NCBI GenBank assembly: GCA_947497265.1
Contig: CANMFP010000016.1
Span: 1 to 57,474, forward strand
Direction: 5' to 3'
From: an uncultured Isoptericola sp.
GTDB taxonomy: Bacteria; Actinomycetota; Actinomycetes; Actinomycetales; Cellulomonadaceae
DNA length: 57,474 nucleotides
Below, in pieces: positions 38,737 to 45,433 of the stretch. The position numbers and the translations under genes are program-made. A model generated the notes under the pieces. It was not told where the DNA came from, did not search any database, and saw only the letters and a program-made list of their open reading frames with translations. Each line of letters opens with the position of its first letter. Within the stretch, counting starts at the first letter, position 1.

Positions 38737-38820
38737 TTGAACCGATACATCCGGTGAGAACCGAGACTAGGGTAAGCGGTTCCCTGCCGTCACCGGCGGG
38801 GCCGACGCTTAAACGGTTCA
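38737..38820 (-). promoter_or_regulatory. LacI-like half-site cluster upstream of the lyase
   Basis: Related motifs TTGAACCG (38737-38744), TAAGCGGTT (38773-38781) and TTAAACGGTTCA (38809-38820) lie 105-190 bases before the lyase start. The core resembles LacI-family operators centred on CG. No LacI gene is in the window. Apart from these, 38633-38870 shows no gene. Confidence 0.4.
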
Positions 38821-38870
38821 TCGGCGTACCGGGCGCGACGCCGCGCCCTACGGACGCGAACGCCCGAAGC

Positions 38871-39554
38871 TCACAGCGCGGCCACCAGCTGGGCGAGGCT
38901 GCCGACCTGCGCATCGAGGACGTCGTCAGGCCGGGGCGGGTCGCCACCCGGTCGGTGGACATACGCGGTGCGCATCCCCGCGGCCTGTGCTCCACGGAGG
39001 TCCCACGTGTGCGCCGCCACCATGACGGAGTCCTCAGGGCGGCCGCCCGCGACCTCGACCGCCCGCGCATAGAGGCGCGGATCCGGCTTGTAGGCGCGAA
39101 CGTCGTCGCTGGACACGGCGTGATGCCAGCGCAGGCCCGCGTACCGACGCAGAGAATCGAGGTCTGCCGCGCCGGCGTTGGACAGCGCGACGACCGTGAC
39201 GCGGTGGGCGAGGCGGGTCAGGGCATCGACGGTGTCCGTCCAGGCCGGGAGCCGGCGGCGGGCGGTAGCCAGGCGGTGCACCGCCCGCGGGTCGGCGATC
39301 CCGGCCCGCGACGCCACGAGCGCGGCCACCTCGGCATCCAGAGCACTGGCGTCGATGTAGCTCCGCCGACCTTCGACGACGAGCTGCTGCTGGTCCGTGA
39401 CGTGCTCCTGCCACGTCGTGGCCAGCCGGGCGACGAACGCCCCGTCCGCCCTCGGCGCGGCGAACGAGATCTCGGCGTGCAGGCCGGTGCGTTCGTCAAC
39501 CAGGGTGCCGAGCACGTCGACGACCACTGTCCGCGTCCGGTCGAGACCACGCAC
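38871..39554 (-). CDS. Haloacid-dehalogenase-like (HAD type II) hydrolase, 227 aa
   Basis: Motif I reads VVVDVLGTLVDE with the nucleophile aspartate, motif II is VVALSNAG, motif III is the lysine in YKPDPRLY, and motif IV reads MVAAHTWDLRGA. The overall pattern fits L-2-haloacid dehalogenases and related phosphatases. Motif IV lacks a typical second aspartate pair but retains an Asp, as in the dehalogenase branch. GTG 39554 has a modest GGGAAG upstream. It is divergent from a CGNR regulator with paired repeats between them, suggesting that regulator controls it. The real substrate is unknown. Confidence 0.85.
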   Translation of the reverse strand: MRGLDRTRTVVVDVLGTLVDERTGLHAEISFAAPRADGAFVARLATTWQEHVTDQQQLVVEGRRSYIDASALDAEVAALVASRAGIADPRAVHRLATARRRLPAWTDTVDALTRLAHRVTVVALSNAGAADLDSLRRYAGLRWHHAVSSDDVRAYKPDPRLYARAVEVAGGRPEDSVMVAAHTWDLRGAQAAGMRTAYVHRPGGDPPRPDDVLDAQVGSLAQLVAAL

Positions 39555-39567
39555 CGCGTCTTCCCTT

Positions 39568-39630
39568 CGTCACTGGTTCAGATACTGACGACCTTGCCAT
39601 CGCCGTGCGTCACTGGTCAAGATGATGACG
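39568..39630. promoter_or_regulatory. Two operator-like direct repeats in the HAD/CGNR intergenic region
   Basis: Repeats at 39568-39590 and 39608-39630 share 19 of 23 bases, and their starts are exactly 40 bp apart. Each is bounded by the inverted pentamers CGTCA and TGACG, so each could bind a dimer on the same helical face. The second abuts the CGNR start codon. Confidence 0.6.
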
Positions 39631-40160
39631 TGGAGATCATGTTCGTCAGCGGAAACCCCGCACTCGACCTCACCGGTACCGTGCTCCGGCGGCACGACGA
39701 CCCGGTCGACCTCTTGATGACCCCGGCTGACCTGGTGCGGTGGACGGCACGGTGCGACGAGGTGCCGACCGTCGACGTCGACGCCGACGCGTTCACCGAC
39801 GCCCTGTCGCTGCGTGAGGCCGTCTACCGGCTCGCGCAGGACCACTGCCACGACCGGCCGTTCGATCGCCGGAGCCTCGACGTCGTGAACACGGTCGCGG
39901 CCGGGCCGACGCCGTCGATCACCCTCGACGACGAGGGCGTGCACCGCGCGGGCGACGTCCGCGCGGTGCTGTCGTTCATCGCGCGCCGCGGGATGGTCGT
40001 GCTCGCGGACCGCTCCGCCCGGATCAAGGAGTGCGGGCGGGAGGGTTGCACCCGCCTCTACCTGGACCGGTCCCGCGGGGCGCGGAGGACATGGTGCGGC
40101 ATGGCCGCGTGCGGCAACCGCGTCAACGCCGCGGCGTACCGGGCGCGACGACGTTCCTGA
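39630..40160 (+). CDS. CGNR zinc-finger (ABATE-type) regulator, 176 aa
   Basis: N-terminal ABATE-like ligand or stress-sensing domain starts FVSGNPALDLTGT. The C-terminal zinc finger reads KECGREGCTRLYLDRSRG then RRTWCGMAACGNRVNAAAYRARR, with four cysteines and the CGNR signature that binds DNA. GTG 39630 is the first in-frame start and ATG 39639 the alternative; neither has a clear Shine-Dalgarno sequence, so the message may be leaderless. Divergent from the HAD hydrolase gene; probably autoregulated through the repeats at 39568-39630. Confidence 0.88.
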   Translation: MEIMFVSGNPALDLTGTVLRRHDDPVDLLMTPADLVRWTARCDEVPTVDVDADAFTDALSLREAVYRLAQDHCHDRPFDRRSLDVVNTVAAGPTPSITLDDEGVHRAGDVRAVLSFIARRGMVVLADRSARIKECGREGCTRLYLDRSRGARRTWCGMAACGNRVNAAAYRARRRS

Positions 40161-40171
40161 CCCCGTCGACA

Positions 40172-40209
40172 ACACGAGCCCCCGTCCTGATCAGGACGGG
40201 GGCTCGTGT
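40172..40209. terminator. Bidirectional terminator, perfect 38-bp palindrome
   Basis: Two 19-base arms, 40172-40190 and 40191-40209, are exact complements. It starts 12 bases after the CGNR stop and ends 28 bases before the convergent gene's stop at 40237, so it can serve both. Confidence 0.85.
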
Positions 40210-40236
40210 CGTTCCGGCGACGCGACGTCGCGCGGA

Positions 40237-41118
40237 CTACTTCTTGTCGTCGTCCGTCTTGTCGACGGCCTCGTCGGCTGCTTCCACAGCCTCGTCGGCC
40301 TTCTTCTGGGCGGCGTCGGTGGCCTTCTTGGCGCCGGCTGCGGCGTCGTCCACCGCATCCTTGGTCGTGCTCGCCGCCGACTTGCGGGTCCGGGAGGTCC
40401 GGGAAGCCGACTTCTCCTTCGCCTCCTCCTTGGCCTCCGAAGCCCTGCTCGAGAGCTTCTCGGTGGCCTCCTTGCCCTTGGCGACGGCCGCACCGGCGGC
40501 CTCGCCCACCGCCTCGGCCGCGTCACCGACGACGTGGCGCGCGTCGCGCGCGACGCCGTCGAAGTCGGGTGCGGTGGACTGTTCCCAGGGCTCGGCCCAC
40601 GGGTCGTTCTGCGGCTGTGCACGGCGGTAGAACGCGTAGCCCGCGGCGGCGGCACCACCGAGCACCACCGTCCACACGAACGTGTTGCGACGACGCGACC
40701 TGCGTTGGGCCTTGCGCGCCGACCTCTCGGCCGCCTTCGCGGCCTTCTTGGCAACCTTGGCCGCCTCCTCGGTCGTCATCGCCGCCCGGCTGGCAGCGTC
40801 GTTGAACACGTCGACGAGCTTGGGCAGGTACTCGTCCACGATCTTGTCGTGAGCACTGTCGACGAGCGGGCCGGTCCTGCCGGCGGCCTGCTCGACACGC
40901 GGCGCGGCGGCCTGAACACTCTCGTTCCACGCCTGCTCGACGCGTGGCCGGAGCCACTCGACGAACGAGTCCACACGTGGGGAGGCCCATTGTCTGGCCT
41001 GGCCCGCGGCGTCCTTGGCGCTGTCCGCGGCACGGGATCCCGCGCCGACGAGCGCGGCCGTGACCTCCGCGGCGGAGTCCTTGACCTTGGCGGAGTCGAT
41101 CTTCGGGGTCTGCACCAT
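40237..41118 (-). CDS. Membrane-anchored Ala/Lys-rich protein, 293 aa
   Basis: No enzyme motif. Residues 1-145 are helical and Ala-rich. A strongly basic patch (KKAAKAAERSARKAQRRSRRR) precedes one transmembrane helix at about 147-167. After a Pro/Trp-containing region the last ~110 residues are an Ala/Lys/Glu coiled-coil-like repeat. The shape recalls proteins of unknown function encoded divergently from the cyclophilin gene near other actinobacterial origins (DUF5324-like), but I cannot confirm the family. ATG 41118 was chosen over the upstream frame, which overlaps ppiA; no clear ribosome-binding site is seen. Confidence 0.7.
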   Translation of the reverse strand: MVQTPKIDSAKVKDSAAEVTAALVGAGSRAADSAKDAAGQARQWASPRVDSFVEWLRPRVEQAWNESVQAAAPRVEQAAGRTGPLVDSAHDKIVDEYLPKLVDVFNDAASRAAMTTEEAAKVAKKAAKAAERSARKAQRRSRRRNTFVWTVVLGGAAAAGYAFYRRAQPQNDPWAEPWEQSTAPDFDGVARDARHVVGDAAEAVGEAAGAAVAKGKEATEKLSSRASEAKEEAKEKSASRTSRTRKSAASTTKDAVDDAAAGAKKATDAAQKKADEAVEAADEAVDKTDDDKK

Positions 41119-41204
41119 GCGACCACTGTGCCACTCGTCGCGTCGGGTCGCACCGCTACACGCCCGGTGGCGTTCATCGGGGTCACCGGTGCGATGATGG
41201 AGCA

Positions 41205-41744
41205 ATGTTCGCAACTCTCCACACCTCTGCCGGTGACATCCGCCTCGAGCTCTTCCCGAACCACGCGCCGAAGACGGTCGCGAACTTCGTCGGCCTGGCC
41301 CAGGGCACGAAGGTCTGGACCGACCCGCGCACGGGCGCCGAGCGCACCGACCCGCTCTACGACGGCGTGATCTTCCACCGGGTCATCGACAACTTCATGA
41401 TCCAGGGCGGCGACCCGCTGGGCACCGGCACGGGCGACCCGGGCTACACCTTCGAGGACGAGATCCACCCCGAGCTCTCCTTCGACCAGAAGTACCTCCT
41501 CGCGATGGCGAACGCCGGCAAGCGCCGCAACCCCGTCACCGGCGAGGTCGAGGGCACCAACGGCTCGCAGTTCTTCATCACCACGACGGTCACCTCGTGG
41601 CTGAACGGCAAGCACACGATCTTCGGCAAGGTCGCGGACGACGAGTCGCGCGCCGTCGTCGACGCCATCGGTGCGACCAAGGTGCGCCCCGGTGACCGTC
41701 CGGTCGAGGACATCGTCATCGAGCACGTCACGATCGAGGACTGA
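41205..41744 (+). CDS. ppiA: Cyclophilin-type peptidyl-prolyl isomerase, 179 aa
   Basis: Accelerates proline cis-trans isomerisation. Motifs include FHRVIDNFMIQGGDPLGTG, with the catalytic Arg, and EGTNGSQFFIT; no signal peptide, so cytoplasmic. ATG 41205 follows ATGGAGCA. Length matches the single-domain actinobacterial PpiA encoded near dnaA. The rhomboid protease gene follows within 12 bases. Confidence 0.96.
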   Translation: MFATLHTSAGDIRLELFPNHAPKTVANFVGLAQGTKVWTDPRTGAERTDPLYDGVIFHRVIDNFMIQGGDPLGTGTGDPGYTFEDEIHPELSFDQKYLLAMANAGKRRNPVTGEVEGTNGSQFFITTTVTSWLNGKHTIFGKVADDESRAVVDAIGATKVRPGDRPVEDIVIEHVTIED

Positions 41745-41754
41745 GGGCCCCACC

Positions 41755-42633
41755 ATCAGCACCCCGCAGCAGCCGCCGGCCGGGCGGCCGGGCGAGGCAC
41801 CGCCGGTCTGCCCGCGGCACCCTGACAGGGTCGCGTACGTGCGGTGTCAGCGCTGCGGCCGACCGACCTGCCCGGAGTGCCAACGCCCCGCCCCCGTGGG
41901 GGTCCAGTGCGTCGACTGCGTGGCGCAGACGGCGAAGGCCGCTCGGGGCACCAGGACGGTCTTCGGCGGAGCGGTCCGCGGCGGGCGTCCCGTCGTGACC
42001 CTGACGATCATGGGGCTGTGCGTCGTGAGCTGGATCCTGCAGCTCACGACGGGTGGCGCCTGGACGCAGCAGTGGGCGTTCTCCGCCGCGATCGGCGAGG
42101 TGGAACCGTGGCGCTTCCTCACAGCCGCGTTCCTGCACTCCACGAGCCCGTTGCACATCCTGTTCAACATGTACGCGCTGTGGCTCGTGGGACCGTTCCT
42201 CGAGCAGGCCTTCGGGCGCGGCCGGTACCTCGCGCTCTACGTGCTCGCGGCCGTGGGCGGCTCGGTGGGCGTGCTCCTGCTGGCCGACCCGCTGGGCGCG
42301 AGCTGGTACACCGCGGCGGTCGGGGCGTCGGGGGCCGTCTTCGGTCTGTTCGGCGCGATCATCCCGGTGCTGCGTCGCATGGGACGCGACGCCGGTCAGA
42401 TCGTGGTCCTCATCGCGATCAACATGGCGCTGCCGTTGTTCGTGGACAACATCGCCTGGGAGGCGCACGTCGGCGGGCTCGTCGTCGGGCTCGCTGTCGG
42501 TGCCGGCTACGCCGCTGCGCCGAGGGAACGGCAGAAGCTCGTGGGCTGGGTGCTCCCGGCCGCGGTCGGCGTCGTCCTCGTCGCCCTCACGGTGTGGAAG
42601 TACTCGGCCGTCGCGTCCCTGCCGATGCTCTGA
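41755..42633 (+). CDS. Rhomboid-family intramembrane protease with N-terminal zinc finger, about 292 aa
   Basis: A B-box-like zinc-binding domain (CPRHPDRVAYVRCQRCGRPTCPECQ) precedes six or more transmembrane helices. The catalytic serine lies in GASGAVFGLFGA and the histidine in WEAHVGGLVVGL; HILFNMYALWLVGP is typical for the family. No ATG, GTG or TTG lies where homologues would start. The codon nine bases after GAGGG is ATC (41755), followed by STPQQPP as expected for an MSTPQQ-type start. The nearest canonical in-frame start, GTG 41692, would overlap ppiA by 53 bases and add 21 unconvincing residues. The start is therefore uncertain; the protein identity is firm. Confidence 0.88.
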   Translation: MSTPQQPPAGRPGEAPPVCPRHPDRVAYVRCQRCGRPTCPECQRPAPVGVQCVDCVAQTAKAARGTRTVFGGAVRGGRPVVTLTIMGLCVVSWILQLTTGGAWTQQWAFSAAIGEVEPWRFLTAAFLHSTSPLHILFNMYALWLVGPFLEQAFGRGRYLALYVLAAVGGSVGVLLLADPLGASWYTAAVGASGAVFGLFGAIIPVLRRMGRDAGQIVVLIAINMALPLFVDNIAWEAHVGGLVVGLAVGAGYAAAPRERQKLVGWVLPAAVGVVLVALTVWKYSAVASLPML

Positions 42634-42668
42634 CGGCAGGGACCGTACGAGTTATCCCCAGAGATATG

Positions 42669-42692
42669 CACAGGTGTGGAATCACACCTGTG
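42669..42692. terminator. Bidirectional hairpin between rhomboid and crgA
   Basis: CACAGGTGTG and CACACCTGTG pair perfectly around a GAAT loop. It lies between two convergent genes (stops at 42633 and 42711) and probably ends both transcripts. Confidence 0.75.
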
Positions 42693-42710
42693 GAACTTGT
42701 ACAGCCCAGG

Positions 42711-42950
42711 TCACTTCCAGCGTGTGGTCAGGGAGAACCCGGCGATGATGAGGACGAAGCCGACCAGGAGGTTCCAGTTGCCGAGCTGCGGCACCGGCAG
42801 CCCGAGGCTCTGGCTCGTCAGGTAGTAGGTGACGATCCACACGAGTCCGGCGAGCATCAGTCCGAGCATCGTGGGGACGAGCCAGCGGGGATTGGCCGAA
42901 GACTTCCGGGGCACGGGATCGAACTTCTTCTCGGGCTTGGGCTCGGACAC
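42711..42950 (-). CDS. crgA: Cell-division protein CrgA, 79 aa
   Basis: Small actinobacterial septum protein with two transmembrane helices (about residues 24-45 and 56-76) after a charged, Lys/Pro-rich start. NPRWLVPTMLGLMLAGLVWIVTYY is characteristic. CrgA helps place FtsZ rings and recruits PBPs and CwsA in studied species. GTG 42950 has AGGAG eight bases upstream. Divergent from the DUF881 gene; neighbours match Rv0011c context. Confidence 0.95.
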   Translation of the reverse strand: MSEPKPEKKFDPVPRKSSANPRWLVPTMLGLMLAGLVWIVTYYLTSQSLGLPVPQLGNWNLLVGFVLIIAGFSLTTRWK

Positions 42951-43076
42951 GGGGTGCACTCCTGTGAGGGTGTTCTGCGACGTTCGAGACGAATTCTCGA
43001 CCGCCGACGACGGGATTTTCGTCTAGCGTAGTGGCCAGCCGCACCAGGACCGGCAACACGAGGGAGGAGGCCCGCG

Positions 43077-43808
43077 ATGTCACCACGGATCCGCTCCGCG
43101 ATCTCCGTCGCGGGCGTGCTCGCGCTGTCCGGCGTGCTCTTCACCGCCAGCGCCCAGCTCGCCGACGAGCGGGACAGCCGCCACGGCGACGACCTCGCGT
43201 CGGTGATCGCCGCCGAGTCGGCCCGTGTGGAGGAGCTGAGCGAGCAGGCGAGCCGCCTGGACGAGGAGGTGGACCGGCTCGGTGACGCGGTCGACGTCGA
43301 CGCCCCTCGGCGTGATCCCGCTCTGCGTGCCCAGGAGGCGGTGGTCTCCGGCGCCTGGCCGGTGTCCGGGCGGGGCCTGAGCGTCGCGCTCGAGGACGCG
43401 CCGTCGTCGTCCCTGGAGATCCCCGACGCGCGGCCCGACGACCTGGTGGTGCACCAGCAGGACGTGCAGCACGTCGTCAACGCGCTCTGGGCCGGGGGTG
43501 CCGAGGCGATGACGCTGCAGGGTGAGCGCGTCACGTCGACCAGCGCCTTCCGGTGCTCGGGCAACATCCTGCTGCTGCACGGCAAGGTCTTCTCCCCGCC
43601 GTACGTCATCGAGGTCATCGGCGAGCCGGACGATCTGCGGGCCGCCCTCGAGGCCTCCCCGGGCGTCGCCACCTACAAGCAGTACGTGGACTGGATCGGG
43701 CTCGGCTACCAGGTCCAGGAGCTCGACGGCGTCGAGATGCCCGCCTACACCGGGGGCCAGGAGCTGCAGCACGCCACCGTGCCCGAAGGCACGGACGTGT
43801 TCTCGTGA
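43077..43808 (+). CDS. DUF881 family protein, 243 aa
   Basis: A membrane anchor (about residues 8-26) is followed by a coiled-coil (SARVEELSEQASRLDEEVDRLG) and a DUF881 domain with LEIPDARPDDLVVHQQDVQHVVNALWAGGAEAMTLQ and ITSTSAFRCSGN-like VTSTSAFRCSGNILL. Function is unknown; the family has been linked to division gene clusters in Gram-positives. ATG 43077 follows GGAGGAGGCCCGCG. The stop overlaps the sortase start (GTGA), opening a chain of overlapping genes through pabA. A TAGCGT -10-like hexamer lies at 43024. Confidence 0.92.
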   Translation: MSPRIRSAISVAGVLALSGVLFTASAQLADERDSRHGDDLASVIAAESARVEELSEQASRLDEEVDRLGDAVDVDAPRRDPALRAQEAVVSGAWPVSGRGLSVALEDAPSSSLEIPDARPDDLVVHQQDVQHVVNALWAGGAEAMTLQGERVTSTSAFRCSGNILLLHGKVFSPPYVIEVIGEPDDLRAALEASPGVATYKQYVDWIGLGYQVQELDGVEMPAYTGGQELQHATVPEGTDVFS

Positions 43809-44587
43809 GGCACGCGCGCGGGCGCCGGGGCGGCGCCCTCAGCGCGACGATCGGCGTCGTCGGCGAGCTCCTCATCACCGCCGGGGTGTTCCTCGGGCTG
43901 TTCGTCGTGTGGCAGCTGTGGTGGACCGACGTCCAGGCCGGGCGCATCCACACCCAGGTGCTCGCCGAGCTCGAGTGGCCCGAGCCGCCCCCGCTCCAGG
44001 TCGACGACGGCCCGGCGATCGCGAGCGAGCACCGGGACGAACCGCCCGTCATGGAGGAGCCCGCGGACGAGACGGTCTTCGCCGAGCTTTACGTGCCCCG
44101 GTGGGGCGACGACTTCGTGACCCCCGTCGCCCAGGGCGTGGACAAGGCGCGGGTGCTCGACCGGCTCGGGGCGGGCCACTACCCGGGCACGGCGATGCCC
44201 GGCGACCTCGGCAACTTCGCCACGGCCGGTCACCGCACCACGTACGGCAAGCCGTACCACCAGGTCGCGGACCTGAAGGAGGGCGACCCGCTCGTCTTCC
44301 GCACGGAGGACACCTGGTACGTGTACCGCACGACGACGCACGAGATCGTGTGGCCCCACGAGGTGGAGGTCATCGCACCCGTGCCCGGCCTGCAGGCCGG
44401 TGACCCGGTGCCGGAGCTGACCGAGCGCCTCCTCACCCTGACCGCGTGCCACCCGATGTACTCGGCGGCCCAGCGGTACATCGTCCACGCTGAGCTGGAC
44501 TACTGGGCTCCCGTCGAGGAGGGCACACCCATCGAGCTCGTCGAGGCCGGCGTCCAGGTGCGCGGTATCGATGACGGGGAGGCGTGA
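43805..44587 (+). CDS. srtE: Class E sortase, 260 aa
   Basis: Membrane-anchored transpeptidase that attaches surface proteins to the wall. The N-terminal transmembrane helix is at about residues 18-40. The sortase domain has the catalytic His in TAGHRTTYG, the Cys in TLTACHP and an Arg in AAQRYIVHAEL. Class E enzymes recognise LAXTG-like signals; no such substrate is seen in the window. GTG 43805 overlaps the DUF881 stop by four bases, and its own stop overlaps the next small gene. Confidence 0.93.
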   Translation: MRHARGRRGGALSATIGVVGELLITAGVFLGLFVVWQLWWTDVQAGRIHTQVLAELEWPEPPPLQVDDGPAIASEHRDEPPVMEEPADETVFAELYVPRWGDDFVTPVAQGVDKARVLDRLGAGHYPGTAMPGDLGNFATAGHRTTYGKPYHQVADLKEGDPLVFRTEDTWYVYRTTTHEIVWPHEVEVIAPVPGLQAGDPVPELTERLLTLTACHPMYSAAQRYIVHAELDYWAPVEEGTPIELVEAGVQVRGIDDGEA

Positions 44588-44751
44588 TGTACGGCGCGTT
44601 GTGGCGTATCCTCCCTGGACCCGCGTGGTTCCGGGTGCTGCTGCTGCTCGTGGTGTTCGTGGCCCTCGTGTGGGCCTGCTTCGAGTGGGTCTTCCCCTGG
44701 CTGTCCGCGTACGTCCCCATCAACGACAACACCGTCGAGGCGCACCCATGA
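44587..44751 (+). CDS. Small single-pass membrane peptide, 54 aa
   Basis: Starts MYGALWRILPGPAWFRV, then one long hydrophobic helix, and ends PINDNTVEAHP. Its ATG overlaps the sortase stop (TGATG) and its own stop overlaps the pabA start (ATGA), so it is coupled on both sides. The codons are G/C-ending like those of its neighbours, supporting a real gene. Similar short peptides occur between srtE and pabA in other actinobacteria; function is unknown. Confidence 0.85.
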   Translation: MYGALWRILPGPAWFRVLLLLVVFVALVWACFEWVFPWLSAYVPINDNTVEAHP

Positions 44752-45401
44752 CCTCCATCCTCGTCGTCGACAACTACGACTCCTTCGTCTACACGATCGT
44801 CGGCTACCTCGACCAGCTCGGGGCGCGCACCACCGTCGTGCGCAACGACGCCGTGCCGGAGCCCGACGCGGACGGCCGCTTCTGGCACGACGACGGCACG
44901 CCCTTCGACGGCGTCCTCGTCTCGCCCGGGCCGGGCACGCCCCAGGAGGCGGGCTCGTCGGAGGACGTGATCCGCGCCTGCGCCCGCTCCCGGACGCCGA
45001 TGCTGGGTGTCTGCCTGGGCCACCAGGCGCTGGCCGAGGTCTACGGGGCGACCGTGTCGCACGCCGCCGAGCTGATGCACGGCAAGACGAGCGAGGTGGA
45101 GCACGAGGGCCACGGGGTGCTCGACGGCCTGGGCTCACCCTTCACCGCGACGCGCTACCACTCCCTCGCGGTGGAGCCGCGCACGGTGCCGGCCGAGCTC
45201 GAGGTCACGTGCACGACGGCGACCGGGGTCGTCATGGGCGTGCAGCACCGCGACCTGCCGCTGCACGGGGTGCAGTTCCACCCCGAGTCGGTGCTGACCG
45301 AGGGTGGTCACCGCCTGCTCGCCAACTGGCTCGCGGTGTGCGGCGACCCGGCGGCCGTGGAGCGGTCCGCCGGGATGGCGCCGCTCGTCCACCAGGGCTG
45401 A
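44748..45401 (+). CDS. pabA: Aminodeoxychorismate/anthranilate synthase glutamine amidotransferase, 217 aa
   Basis: Class I amidotransferase that supplies ammonia for p-aminobenzoate (folate) or anthranilate (tryptophan). VVDNYDSFVYTIVGYL is the usual start, the nucleophile Cys is in GVCLGHQ, and the His/Glu pair is in VQFHPESVLTEGG. The folate or tryptophan role cannot be settled because the partner synthase is not here; origin-proximal homologues are usually called PabA/TrpG. ATG 44748 overlaps the upstream gene by four bases. It converges on pknB with 32 bases between. Confidence 0.93.
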   Translation: MTSILVVDNYDSFVYTIVGYLDQLGARTTVVRNDAVPEPDADGRFWHDDGTPFDGVLVSPGPGTPQEAGSSEDVIRACARSRTPMLGVCLGHQALAEVYGATVSHAAELMHGKTSEVEHEGHGVLDGLGSPFTATRYHSLAVEPRTVPAELEVTCTTATGVVMGVQHRDLPLHGVQFHPESVLTEGGHRLLANWLAVCGDPAAVERSAGMAPLVHQG

Positions 45402-45433
45402 GCGGCGCCACCTCCGGTCGCGTCCGGGCTGGG

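Noticed and set aside
42653-42661. TTATCCCCA as a DnaA box between rhomboid and crgA
   Set aside because: One mismatch to the E. coli-type box, isolated, next to a terminator; chance is likely.
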